Source: Aurantiochytrium sp. KH105
Lineage: Eukaryota > Sar > Bigyra > Thraustochytrida > Thraustochytriidae
DNA: 64,000 nucleotides
Assembly: GCA_003116975.1 (NCBI GenBank)
Contig: BGKB01000008.1
Span: forward strand, 124,001 to 188,000
Direction of reading: 5' to 3'
The notes below the pieces were generated by a model. The model had not been told where the DNA came from and searched no databases. It worked only from the letters and a program-made list of their open reading frames with translations. The position numbers and the translations under genes are program-made. Positions 1 to 8,594 of the stretch are shown here, piece after piece (the first letter of the stretch is position 1; each line of letters opens with the position of its first letter).

Positions 1-379
1 AACAGAGAAAACGTTGCGTCCAGGCACGCGTGCACAGAGTTTTACTAAATTGTTGTCCAGCTACTGCGCCCGCTAAAGATAACTTGATTGGCTTCTAGTG
101 AATCCTCGAACAATGGTGGAAACAGGAAGTCATGGCGAAAGCTGGCCTTCGTTTTGCAGACACAAAATTCTCCTTGGCCGTATATTTCCCCTCTACTCTG
201 CTCGGCTCTGCTTTACTCGACGCGACGCAAATCTATCCTTTTCTGCTATTGCTGCTCCTCCTATTGCTTTTCTCTCCTGCTTACGTCCCGTTTCGTGCTG
301 CGCTTATTTTAAAATTGTGTGCGATCTGCACTTCTTGCTTGTCACCGTCCTTGCTAGCTTGCCACAGCTAGCTAGCTCG
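1..379. other. Left-edge intergenic stretch, no gene seen
   Basis: Pyrimidine-rich sequence downstream of the hydroxylase gene stop. Short open frames exist in several phases, but none has coding-like composition or a recognisable motif. It probably holds the 3' untranslated region of the minus-strand gene that ends at 380. Confidence 0.5.
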
Positions 380-1372
380 TCACACAGGTTTAATCTTGTA
401 CGTGCCAAAGAGGCGATCCCATAGTGTGAATCGCTTTGAAAAGTTGCATGCCATTCCTGGAAAGGAGTGATGGAGATCATGGTCGTAAGTTCGCAGCTCA
501 ATGCCCAGAGCCTGAGGCAGTGGCGCGCACTGGGGGAAGGAGGTTGCCGTGCTCTCAACTCCAGCATGTCCCGCAATCTCTACAAAAACCTTATAGCACA
601 TGAGCAGCGTATAATCGAAGCCGCCAAATGTTAATCCCAACACATTTCGTAAAAGGAGGACCGCCGTAACATTCGGGATCAAATTCGTAAACACAATATC
701 ATAAGGGTGCTGCTGGTACGTGGCGAGCGGATTTGGATGCAAAAATTTGTGATGGCTTCGATGAAAGCGGTACAAGCGCGGGAACTCGTGTGATAGACGA
801 TGACCCCAATAGTGGAAAAAGTCAAAAATCACCTCAAAAATGAATGACTTGAGCACAAAGACCAGCCACCATCGAAGAGCCTGCGCAAGAGCCGGTAGGT
901 ATCCGTCGACGCCTCGTGCAAAGCTTGTATTTATATCAGCAATGCCATTCTGGTTGTCGGCGAGAAAGGGCGCCACCACCGCCAATTCCCCGGCCTCGAA
1001 TACACAGGCAGCCAAGGCATATCCAATCAGTCGCAGGTTATCCGCCCGAGAGGGCTCCTTCGTGCGTCGCGGGCCCAGAATTTTGGGCTTGTGTGCGGCA
1101 CTCGTCGTAATAAGAACCACGAACGCTGCCGTCTTGACCAGCGACGATGCGTACAGGCGAAGCCAGTCGCCGGCGCCGAGCTTGCGCATGTCCCCCCTCG
1201 CTGCCACTGCCATGGCCGGCGATGCCACCGCATGCGCCACAGCTCCCACGGCGATCACTGTAGCATTCACGCGCGCAAAGGCCTTCGCATGCCTTGCGTT
1301 GATGCCCATGCTCTCTCCCTCCGCGCCGCCCCACCCCCGCCGGACTTGGCTTCTGTTTGCCGCGTCTGCCAT
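380..1372 (-). CDS. Fatty acid hydroxylase / sterol desaturase superfamily membrane enzyme
   Basis: The ATG-started frame gives 330 residues, normal for this superfamily of di-iron membrane oxygenases, which hydroxylate or desaturate sterols, fatty acids or sphingoid bases, usually in the ER. The histidine clusters are complete: HYWGH (H187, H191), FHRSHH (H204, H207, H208) and HDLHHS (H298, H301, H302), matching the family pattern HX3H, HX2HH, HX2HH. Hydrophobic stretches near residues 40-58, 78-92, 115-137 and 168-186 precede the first cluster, and another lies near 235-262. The C-terminus LWDRLFGTY is typical of the family. Substrate cannot be decided; C-4/C-5 sterol oxidase-like and alkane/fatty-alcohol hydroxylase-like members share these motifs. 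Single exon. Confidence 0.88.
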   Translation of the reverse strand: MADAANRSQVRRGWGGAEGESMGINARHAKAFARVNATVIAVGAVAHAVASPAMAVAARGDMRKLGAGDWLRLYASSLVKTAAFVVLITTSAAHKPKILGPRRTKEPSRADNLRLIGYALAACVFEAGELAVVAPFLADNQNGIADINTSFARGVDGYLPALAQALRWWLVFVLKSFIFEVIFDFFHYWGHRLSHEFPRLYRFHRSHHKFLHPNPLATYQQHPYDIVFTNLIPNVTAVLLLRNVLGLTFGGFDYTLLMCYKVFVEIAGHAGVESTATSFPQCAPLPQALGIELRTYDHDLHHSFPGMACNFSKRFTLWDRLFGTYKIKPV

Positions 1373-2344
1373 TCCTGTTTGCTTGCCGTCGAGCCTGGGT
1401 TGAAGTCAGACTTTGGCGACGTCGTAGGCGTGCCAAGGCCGGGCTCTGCTACGTTGCCTCTCACAGAACGATGAGGTTCTTCTTCGGTTCGAGAGCTACC
1501 GCTCAGCCAGCTCGGATGTGAAGGGTGCAGTACGGTGTCATGCCGTCGAGGAGAGCAATCCATCTTGGCATGATCATGATGAGGGTATGGTGTTGTCCAA
1601 AGTAGTTCTCATTCGTTGTCCGATCCGCAACAACGAGATTTTTCGGATTGATTGTATGAGCTGGAGGGAGGAGTTGCAAAATACAAGGAAGAGACTCTTG
1701 CTCGGTTGCAGACCATTATAAAAGCAAGCAACTAAGCAAGCAACCACGCAAGCAAGAAAGCAAGCACAACTCAGCCACCTTGGGAACGAGCGTGCCAAAC
1801 TAAAATGATCAAGATCCCTTTCTTCGAAATTCTCACAAGCCGTTCTTCAAAGGCCCGCCTTTTCACGGACAAAACAAAACGTGCGCCCTGATCAAGTTTA
1901 CCAATCTCCGATCCTTGCTCATGAGCCTAGTATCTCTTTTATCGAAAAAGGAAGGAGGGGGAGGGACACAGGCAACCTAGGCCAGAATAAGACCCGAGGA
2001 CCAACGGCCTAGATGTGGCTGAGTGGGTCCCGGACTCGGTCTCATCATCTAACCGCAATAGGCCTAATACAAGGCTCAAGCAGGCAGCATATTCAATAGC
2101 CTTCGAGTTGGTCGCAATGGATTGCGCGCGCGGGTGCCGTGACGACACAGCATGGGCGTGCTCGTGCGCGTGGTGCCCAGGCGCGAGCCGGCGCTGGCGG
2201 CGATGTAAGCGGGCCTGCGAGTCGTGTTGGACCTCGTGCCAAGCCTGCGAAGACGGCGGGGCGGGCGCAAGTCCTGCGAGCGATGTGGGGATGACGCCGC
2301 GTTCGAACCGAAGCCGCACGCTGTCGTCTTGGTCGTCAAGCCCG
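1373..2344. other. Divergent intergenic region between hydroxylase and GTPase genes
   Basis: Putative bidirectional promoter region. It contains a degenerate AAGC-type tandem repeat at about 1721-1766 and two copies of a recurring motif, CCTAGGCC at 1976-1983 and TAGGCCTA around 2059-2066. The GTPase frame is open back to about 2015, but the part before 2345 is rich in Cys, Trp and Arg and overlaps the motif region, so it is treated as untranslated. Confidence 0.45.
1721..1766. repeat. Degenerate AAGC/CAAG short tandem repeat
   Basis: About ten imperfect copies of a four-base AAGC unit, interrupted by ACTA and ACCACG. It lies in the intergenic region, with no coding role seen. Confidence 0.6.
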
Positions 2345-2944
2345 ATGGGGCTGCGCGCCTCGCACGAGCGTTTGCTCAGTCTCCCGCAAATTGACGTGCA
2401 GCGCAAGATTGTTGTGCTCGGCTTCCGAGGCGTCGGCAAGAGTGCGCTTATCGCGCGCTTCGTGGATGATAATTTTCTCGACATGTACGAACCCACGATC
2501 GAGTACACTTTCCGGACAACGTTACTGCGAAAGCAAGTGCGCTTCACGTGCGACATTTTAGACACGTCGGCTCAGGATGAATACTCGACGCTCTCGCGAC
2601 AAGCATCTGTAGGCGTGCATGGATACATTCTGGTCTACAGTGCCGTCTCGCGAACCTCCTTTGAGAATGTCAAGCACATCCATGACAAGCTTTTAAGAGT
2701 CATCGGAGGGCAAACGATACCTATGATTCTTGTTGCGACAAAATGCGATCTTGACGATTTCCGCGAAGTGTCCATTGATGAAGGAAAACAGGTTGCAAAG
2801 GCCTGGGGCTACCCTTTCGTGCCGTGCTCTGCGAAGCAGAATTGGAACGTTGAGGAAGTTTTCATTCGCCTCTTGCATGAGGTCGAAGCTGACTCGGGCC
2901 TTCTTGCCGAGGACGATGACGAACCAAACTGCGCGATACTGTAA
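2345..2944 (+). CDS. Rheb-like Ras-family small GTPase with non-canonical G motifs
   Basis: From ATG 2345 the protein is 199 residues. G1 is GFRGVGKS, with Arg at the Ras-12 position as in Rheb. The effector loop is PTIEYTF. G3 is DTSAQDEY, where the near-invariant switch II Gly (Ras Gly60) is Ala. G4 is TKCD instead of NKxD, and G5 is CSAK. The segments GYILVYS, IHDKLL and the spacing to EVEAD align with Rheb. The protein ends in CAIL, a CaaX box predicting geranylgeranylation and membrane attachment. Rheb acts on TORC1, but here that role is inference. Upstream in-frame ATGs lie at 2117 and 2291. I chose 2345 because it gives the normal family length and starts MGLRAS, a possible N-myristoylation signal. 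A poly(A)-signal-like AATAAA lies near 3058. Confidence 0.8.
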   Translation: MGLRASHERLLSLPQIDVQRKIVVLGFRGVGKSALIARFVDDNFLDMYEPTIEYTFRTTLLRKQVRFTCDILDTSAQDEYSTLSRQASVGVHGYILVYSAVSRTSFENVKHIHDKLLRVIGGQTIPMILVATKCDLDDFREVSIDEGKQVAKAWGYPFVPCSAKQNWNVEEVFIRLLHEVEADSGLLAEDDDEPNCAIL

Positions 2945-3758
2945 TTAGGCTTATGCCACTTTTCTTTTCCTTTTCTTCTTTAATTCCTCATCGTCTAAAA
3001 GAGAAATCAATAGCTCCACAACGGAGCTGCACTTAATTTTAATTATCAAAGTCGGCAAATAAATTCTTAGTTGCGAAAGGATTCGTTTGACGAAATCAAT
3101 TCACTTCTCGTGTAGCCTGTTCAGAGCAATAGCGCGTCTCTGCTGCGATGTTAGGGACATCACTGTTTGAAGGCCAGATTCACAGACCGCGAGATAGTGA
3201 TAAGGGAGCAAGTGATGAAGGGCTAAATGGATTGCGAGTTCGCTCTACTGTGTTTTCGACTGCAACAAGGCCTCAAAGCATCAATAAGTGTTTCTTTCTT
3301 TGACTTTGTTTGCAGCTCTTCGCGAATGAGGGGAGGAAGGCAAGAAACGAGGTTATAGAGTGCTGCGGTACTCGCTCGCTCGCTAGCGACTTGGCACCTC
3401 TGCTCAATCCCAGTGGCATTACAAATTGACCCGCATCGACGAAGTGTAGCCAATCCTCTGGTGCACAATTTGGGCAAAACATAGGCCTTGCCCGACATAA
3501 TGTCAAGGAGGGCTGCCAAGAATCAAGTATCAGCATCAGAAGATAATACAAGGAAGGCATCCCTGCACTTGAAATCACGCGCGCGCTTGAAGCCAAACCA
3601 AAGTTGAAAGGCTCAATAGCCCCCATTGCATACGCGACGCCGCCCCCCCCCCCCCCCACCCCCACCACACACACACACCCCAAAAAAAAGGAATAACAAT
3701 ACAATCGAAAGTCACGAAGATCTACCAAAGCTCACGCCAAGACTCCCTGGGAGAAGAA
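2945..3758. other. Convergent intergenic region
   Basis: The region lies between the GTPase stop and the stop of the Gag1-clamp gene. It holds the 3' flanks of both and a C-run/CA microsatellite at 3643-3678. A minus-strand open frame of 98 codons at 3223-3519 has no recognisable domain and is not called. Confidence 0.5.
3643..3678. repeat. Poly-C run followed by CA microsatellite
   Basis: Fifteen consecutive C at 3643-3657, then CCCA units and a short CA run, followed by an A-run. It lies in the intergenic region between convergent genes. Confidence 0.85.
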
Positions 3759-5222
3759 TCAGTATCCATCCTGACTTTCCCAAATGTCGAGGTAAATGTC
3801 AATCAAATCCGAGAGTCGGATAGGTCGTGGGAGATCGTACGTCCGACGCAATGACGCAAGGCCAGCGATTACCTCCTCATATGGTATTGGTGCAGCATGT
3901 GTTGGTTCACTCTCACCCTGCGGGCAAAGCCACACTTCGCGCTGATGTTCCCAATTTTCGAGCCCAACATTGAAAAAGTCCCCATCCATGCCGTCTGGCC
4001 ACCATGGGGACAAGACAGCCCCTACGGTGACTTCTTGACTCGTGAGGGCGGCGTTGCTCAACGATGAGAGTAGTGCGGAACCTGCAGTTGCCTCGGAAGA
4101 AATGCAGCCTTCTTGCCCTGAGGCATCCAAAGCCGTAGATCCATCGCTTCCGTTGACAGCAAGACCACGTCTCAAACGAGGAGCGCCTGCCTCTCCTCCT
4201 TCTAGATCGAGATCGCCCGCGATCACGACGAAGGCAAAGGCGCGTTCCACAAGCTTGGCAATGGGGCTGCCGGACCGGCGCGCATCATCTAGCGTCGCAA
4301 GCAAAGCATCTCCGCTCACACGCCCATACGTGTGCACAGAGGAAAATGCATGAAGCGCCTCTTGAGACGATCCGTTCATGACTGCATCTGGAAGGTCGAG
4401 GATTGACTCGAGTGCACCTGTGCGAATTTGAGTAAAGGGCGGGTGCGCGCCCGCCAGTTCTGTGTCAAGTTCGGCTTGCATTTCGAGTGCGGTATTCTCC
4501 ACATTGTCTGCGAACGCATGGGCTTGCCAGAGGCATTTTTCCCGAGCCATGAAAGCGATTGATCCATAACCGACGGGCGTCTTGCGAGATGCGTCAGCAA
4601 TGAGGCCAACGCGCGCTCGAGCGGACCATGCGCCCGCCCCATTGTCAACGACACCAAAGGCTAGAGGACCAAAAACAATACAGTCGAAGGCATAGTCTGG
4701 GAGGGACCCCAGGGTTGGATAGTCCGCCAACGAGTACGATTCGGCGATCTCAATTTGACGGAGCCCTTCAAAGCGCCTCAGTAGCGCAGCAACAGCCTTT
4801 GAGGCTTTCGTCGTGGGAGTTTCCTCGCAATCTTCCTCTTGAGAGTCACCGCCGGCAGCATCGCTCTTTGTACCTTCAAGACGGGTACCGAAAAGGGGAG
4901 ACTGCCCACCCGCGGCATTTTTGTACAAGTGAACATCATCTCCGAGAGGCTGGTAGAGACTCACACGCAGTCGCGGGCCAAAGGCTGCTGTCACACCTGT
5001 GAGCAGGATGCCCGCCTCGGGGACGGAACATCCAACCAAAAGGATTCGAGCACCGGGGATTTGGCCACCTCGAACATTGAGTGCGTCGGAGTGCTTGGTC
5101 ATCCACACTCGCATCGCCATGGCGAGACTGCATGCCTGCAGCGGCGGCTCATCGCCTTCGCGAGAGGCGGCTTTACCTTGGCGTCGCGCGCCACGTTGAG
5201 CGCCTTGCTGGGTGCGCTGCAT
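3759..5222 (-). CDS. Gag1-like clamp (DUF4050) domain protein
   Basis: From the first in-frame ATG the protein has 487 residues. The last ~75 residues carry the pattern of the Gag1-like clamp domain known from plants and fungi: FNVGLENWEHQREVWL, then PIPYEEVIAGL, RPIRLSDLIDIYLDIWE and a terminal tyrosine. Fungal Gag1 was described in TORC1/glucose-linked signalling and plant members are uncharacterised, so function here is open. Residues ~55-185 look Rossmann-like (GARILLVGCSVPEAGILLTG, then a segment ending DYAFDCIVFGPLAFG), recalling a methyltransferase fold, but no SAM motif is convincing. A low-complexity segment lies near 290-350. The frame stays open to 5792 through a GC-rich, Glu/Gln- and Arg-rich stretch without ATG, so an upstream exon supplying a longer N-terminus is possible. 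Confidence 0.65.
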   Translation of the reverse strand: MQRTQQGAQRGARRQGKAASREGDEPPLQACSLAMAMRVWMTKHSDALNVRGGQIPGARILLVGCSVPEAGILLTGVTAAFGPRLRVSLYQPLGDDVHLYKNAAGGQSPLFGTRLEGTKSDAAGGDSQEEDCEETPTTKASKAVAALLRRFEGLRQIEIAESYSLADYPTLGSLPDYAFDCIVFGPLAFGVVDNGAGAWSARARVGLIADASRKTPVGYGSIAFMAREKCLWQAHAFADNVENTALEMQAELDTELAGAHPPFTQIRTGALESILDLPDAVMNGSSQEALHAFSSVHTYGRVSGDALLATLDDARRSGSPIAKLVERAFAFVVIAGDLDLEGGEAGAPRLRRGLAVNGSDGSTALDASGQEGCISSEATAGSALLSSLSNAALTSQEVTVGAVLSPWWPDGMDGDFFNVGLENWEHQREVWLCPQGESEPTHAAPIPYEEVIAGLASLRRTYDLPRPIRLSDLIDIYLDIWESQDGY

Positions 5223-5930
5223 ATTCAGCGGCGAGCGTAGGCCCGCCACCAAACCTCTTCGCCAAGGCTCCCTTCGCGAAGACGTCCGCCCTGGCCTCTC
5301 CCCGAGCTGTTCCTCCTCAAGCTGCTGCTGCTCCTCGAGCAGCCGCTCGCGTTCCTCCGCGGAGGACTTCTTTTCCTTTCCCTCCTGCTGCTGCTGCTGC
5401 TGGCCTCGCCGCCGCGAGGCCTCGCCCTTGCTGCCGCCCGGGGCGGAGGCCCCACCGCCGAAGAGCCTCGCCCCGAGCCCGAGCACCGTCTCCAGCGTGC
5501 CCGAGCGCGCGCGCGCGCGTGCGCGCGTGGTCGCTCCGCGCACGATCTGCGTCCCGAGGCCTGCCCGGCGCAACGCGGCGCAAGGCGGCGCAAACGCGGA
5601 TCGGGACGAGCCGCCCCCGCGCCTTGCTGCGCCTCGTGCGCGCGCCTCTGCAGACCGCGCTGTCTCGCGCCCCTGCGCCGCGGCCTCGTCCCGCCGCGCG
5701 TGGAGCGGAGGGCGGCCTCCTCGCGAACTGCCTGCCGCCCGCCTTGCCTTTCTTTTTTTTTCGCCCTCCTGCTGCAGGGCGCGAGCGAACAAGAAAGCCT
5801 CTCGGAAGGCCCAGCTGAGGCGTAGAGGCTAGTGATAGGCTGTCTGTTTACAGTTTATTTTATACGTGAGCAACCGAGGAGATCAGAGCGGTAGTAAGGC
5901 GATACGCGGGAGCGACCGACATCGCGCGAG
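5223..5930. other. GC-rich divergent start region with CTG and CG repeats
   Basis: Extremely GC-rich DNA upstream of the Gag1-clamp ATG. It contains a (CTG)6-7 run at about 5383-5402 (Gln codons if the minus frame is translated) and an alternating CG/TG tract at about 5503-5528 with Z-DNA potential. Several frames on both strands are open here because stop codons are AT-rich, so openness alone is weak evidence for coding. The 3' end of the neighbouring GT8 gene is at 5931. Confidence 0.5.
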
Positions 5931-7928
5931 CTAAGGATCGTGGAATGTGTCACTGTTAAATCGTGTTGTGTTCAATGCTGGATCCGGGAAAGCCGCTCCC
6001 TCTTTGTCTAGTTTGACGATTATCTGATTGACAAAATCGCGCTCCGCAGGCGTCACGCCTTCGTAGAGCTCGTTGACGAGTCGAAGGTCAAAGTGCAGAA
6101 TCTTGCCATCCTGGAATCGAGTTGTTCGCTTGGGATCGAAGCCCATAGTGTTAAATTTTGGGTCCACATTACCGTATCGACGATTTGTGAGGAAAAAATT
6201 GATAAAGTCCTGCTCGCAGAGCAATGTCCGGTTTTGATATGTTTCATGGCCCTCCATGACGAAGTCGTAGAATCCCATATCTGGACGCACAAGCAGTACG
6301 CCACCATTTGTGTACGTATACCCTCTTCTCGAAACACCTCCACTCGAGTACGTGTACCCTCTCTCGAAGTAGCGCGGCTCGTCAATGGTGCATAGATTGT
6401 AATCATCGGGACATGAGCTCCAGAGATTCGATATATCCCCAGTAATTAGGGTATCGAGGTCTGTGTAGACAATCATATCCCAGTCTGTGAGGTTCCAGAA
6501 TTGCAGTTTGGTGAACTGATACCTGTAGCGTTTATCGCGGGCCTTATCACAAAGGAGAGGAGGAACTCTAATTACGTGCCCGCCGCGATCCTTCAGCCAT
6601 TGGCGAAAGTCGGGAAAAGCGTCTTCTGTGTAGATGATGGCCTGGTTCTCCCATGGAATTTGTCCCCAGCTGAACTTGCTCACATGGTGTTGCTTAAACA
6701 CAGCAGAGGTGGTGGAGTGCGTATAGCCTTCGGTAGGGGCAGGTGTGAGCAATGCCGCGTAGAGTACACGTTTTGGGATCTGGCCTGCGCGCTGACTCTC
6801 GAAGCTAGCCACAGCCCGATCAACTCGCGCAAGCAGATCGATCACGGCTGCCTTGGGCGGCGACGTCACATCTTTAAAGCTGTATTGGACCACGCGTGAG
6901 TCATCTGCCGAATGTATGGGACGCGCATCGCCCTGCACGCTAAGGAATCGAGAATCCAATAAAGTTCGGTTTACTTGAGTGAAGTAATCATTCAAAAGAT
7001 ATTTTGAACAATATTTCTCCCGAGGCAGGATCTCCTTCGCTCGCGAAATCAATGCCTCGCAGTGGCGTTCCGAAGGATGCGCGACAAACAAATTTGGATC
7101 AATCGTGTACGCGGGATGATCCATTCCTGCAGCTGCACCACAGAAGGCCGCATTGTTAGTGGGACTGCAGAGGCCCACCAACTCACGCACATCCCGCGTA
7201 ATGATCGTATGGACGTCCATAAAAACAACTGCTTTTGATGTAGGCATACACCATGCCTGGAGAATCGTTAAGGAATGCCGCGTTTCTGAAGAGGTGCTTG
7301 ATGGACCGCAGGAAAGTGGCGATACTGGATGCAGCTTGATCCCAAGTTCTTTCGCCCAGGTAAGAAGGTCTGGGGACGAGGAAGGTGTGAAGAGAACGCC
7401 CATTTCGCTCCATGATACCCTGCCAAACAAGTTCTTCGAGATTACATGGCGCTTGAACGCCGTGGCGCCAGCATCGCTTGCAACGCTGTCGTCAAGAAGA
7501 GTCAACCAAACCGCGGGCTTCACCCATAGTCCGGAACTGAGCTTGTTTTGCAGTCTGAGTACTGGGCTGATGTCGGCTTTAGAAGTGGACGTGGTACCTT
7601 TGCCTAAAGATGTGGAGGACGTGCTCTGGTTAATTTTGGAGGTAGAGTGCAGTCTGAGTACTGGGCTGATGTCGGCTTTAGAAGTGGACGTGGTACCTTT
7701 GCCTAAAGATGTGGAGGACGTGCTCTGGTTAATTTTGGAGGTAGATACAGGCGCTGTCTCCCCATCTTGCAATTCTTCCGCTTGCGGGATCTTCAACACG
7801 GTCACGTGAACTGCTACAGCGACGAAAAGGAAAAAGTAAAGAAGACGAAGCAGAGAGGCTCGGGGCATCTTCAGCGGGCTCATATCTCCCTCGCTTTGCG
7901 CCGCTCGCGGTGAAGCACGAGGACTCAT
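5931..7928 (-). CDS. Double-GT8 type II membrane glycosyltransferase, paralog 1
   Basis: ATG at 7928 gives 665 residues and matches the MSPRAS start of paralog 3. A signal-anchor helix at ~26-46 predicts a Golgi type II protein. A Ser/Thr-rich stem follows, then two GT8-like halves. The N-terminal half carries FMDVHT where a DxD would be expected (~residue 238). The C-terminal half has FTKLQFWNLTDWD then VYTDLDTL (~490), NGGVLLVRPD and EQDFINFFL, the glycogenin-type layout that binds metal and UDP-sugar. The HxGxxKPW end is reduced to a lone His (ILHFD). Two duplications are specific to this copy: a 33-residue stem repeat, and a 12-residue repeat of RGYTYSSGG just before the NGG motif. It is divergent to paralog 2. 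Donor and acceptor sugars are unknown. Confidence 0.85.
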   Translation of the reverse strand: MSPRASPRAAQSEGDMSPLKMPRASLLRLLYFFLFVAVAVHVTVLKIPQAEELQDGETAPVSTSKINQSTSSTSLGKGTTSTSKADISPVLRLHSTSKINQSTSSTSLGKGTTSTSKADISPVLRLQNKLSSGLWVKPAVWLTLLDDSVASDAGATAFKRHVISKNLFGRVSWSEMGVLFTPSSSPDLLTWAKELGIKLHPVSPLSCGPSSTSSETRHSLTILQAWCMPTSKAVVFMDVHTIITRDVRELVGLCSPTNNAAFCGAAAGMDHPAYTIDPNLFVAHPSERHCEALISRAKEILPREKYCSKYLLNDYFTQVNRTLLDSRFLSVQGDARPIHSADDSRVVQYSFKDVTSPPKAAVIDLLARVDRAVASFESQRAGQIPKRVLYAALLTPAPTEGYTHSTTSAVFKQHHVSKFSWGQIPWENQAIIYTEDAFPDFRQWLKDRGGHVIRVPPLLCDKARDKRYRYQFTKLQFWNLTDWDMIVYTDLDTLITGDISNLWSSCPDDYNLCTIDEPRYFERGYTYSSGGVSRRGYTYTNGGVLLVRPDMGFYDFVMEGHETYQNRTLLCEQDFINFFLTNRRYGNVDPKFNTMGFDPKRTTRFQDGKILHFDLRLVNELYEGVTPAERDFVNQIIVKLDKEGAAFPDPALNTTRFNSDTFHDP
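6301..6372. repeat. 36-bp imperfect tandem duplication inside GT8 paralog 1
   Basis: Two adjacent units, 6301-6336 and 6337-6372, encode RGYTYTNGGV and RGYTYSSGGV on the minus strand. Paralogs 2 and 3 have a single unit here (HYLNGGM, RYMNGGL), so this is a lineage-specific insertion beside the donor-site NGG motif. Confidence 0.8.
7549..7745. repeat. 99-bp near-perfect tandem duplication in GT8 paralog 1 stem
   Basis: The unit at 7549-7647 is repeated from 7648 with no mismatch seen until the final bases. The period of 99 bp keeps the frame and duplicates 33 Ser/Thr-rich residues (core STSKINQSTSSTSLGKG) between the membrane anchor and the catalytic part. Identity this high implies a very recent duplication. 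Confidence 0.92.
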
Positions 7929-8594
7929 TTTCCGGCTTGCGTGGTGATCAAAGCGTGCGCTGCACACCGGCACGCCACCTCACGACTGACGCGTTTTATG
8001 CGATCACAATTTAGCACCAGCAAGCGTGCGCAGCGCAGATCCACCCCAGCAGTCCTTGCGCCCTTCTTGCAAGTCGCCCGCGCTTCCAGGGGCTGAGCTT
8101 TCTATCCGACAATCCTTTACGAAGCGCCCCCAGCGCGGAAATGAAACAGCGCGAAAGGAAATTCTAGCACGCCAGCCTATGCCTCCAGCCGCTTAGGTCC
8201 AAGACTCTGCTGCAGCAGCTACCCTACGCCTAGTCTTCTACTATTGACAGCCTGGCATTATCTCACCAATTCATGACCCCTCGGCAGTGCGAGAGGGTTA
8301 CAAGTTGTGCAAACGAGCTTCACACGAAGCATTAGCACGCGCTCGAGAGCAAAACGTCGCGGGGGAAACGCCGCCGCTGGGAGCCCGTCGCCGTCGCTTC
8401 TTGCAAAGAGGGGGGGGGGGGGTCACAGCTAGTTGTCAAAGCCTCTCTATACTGCAGGTGGGCGGCGCGAAAGCGTGCAACGTGAAGGGAGCATTGCGTT
8501 GAAGAAGAAATCAAAGTCAGGGAGGCCAAGGGGCGACGGAGAAAAGTTAGCCTATACTCCACGGACTTCCTGCGCTCTGAGCTCTGTATGCACG
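7929..8594. promoter_or_regulatory. Bidirectional promoter region between GT8 paralogs 1 and 2
   Basis: The two ATGs are head to head about 666 bases apart. The interval contains a run of 13 G at 8410-8422. The paralog 2 frame is open upstream to 8433 without an ATG. No specific core element could be assigned. Confidence 0.45.

Noticed and set aside
2015-2344. N-terminal Cys/Trp-rich extension of the Rheb-like GTPase
   Set aside because: The frame begins at GTG, is unlike any Ras-family N-terminus, and includes the intergenic-type motif. ATG 2117 and 2291 remain possible but less likely.
3223-3728. Minus-strand open frames of 98 and 151 codons in the convergent spacer
   Set aside because: One runs through the poly-C/CA microsatellite as a Gly/Val run, the other has no recognisable motif. 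Both lie in the 3' flanks of confident genes.
5081-5832. Long plus-strand frames opposite the Gag1-clamp N-terminal region
   Set aside because: They are Ala/Arg/Pro-rich, arise from very high GC content on both strands, and lack any domain.
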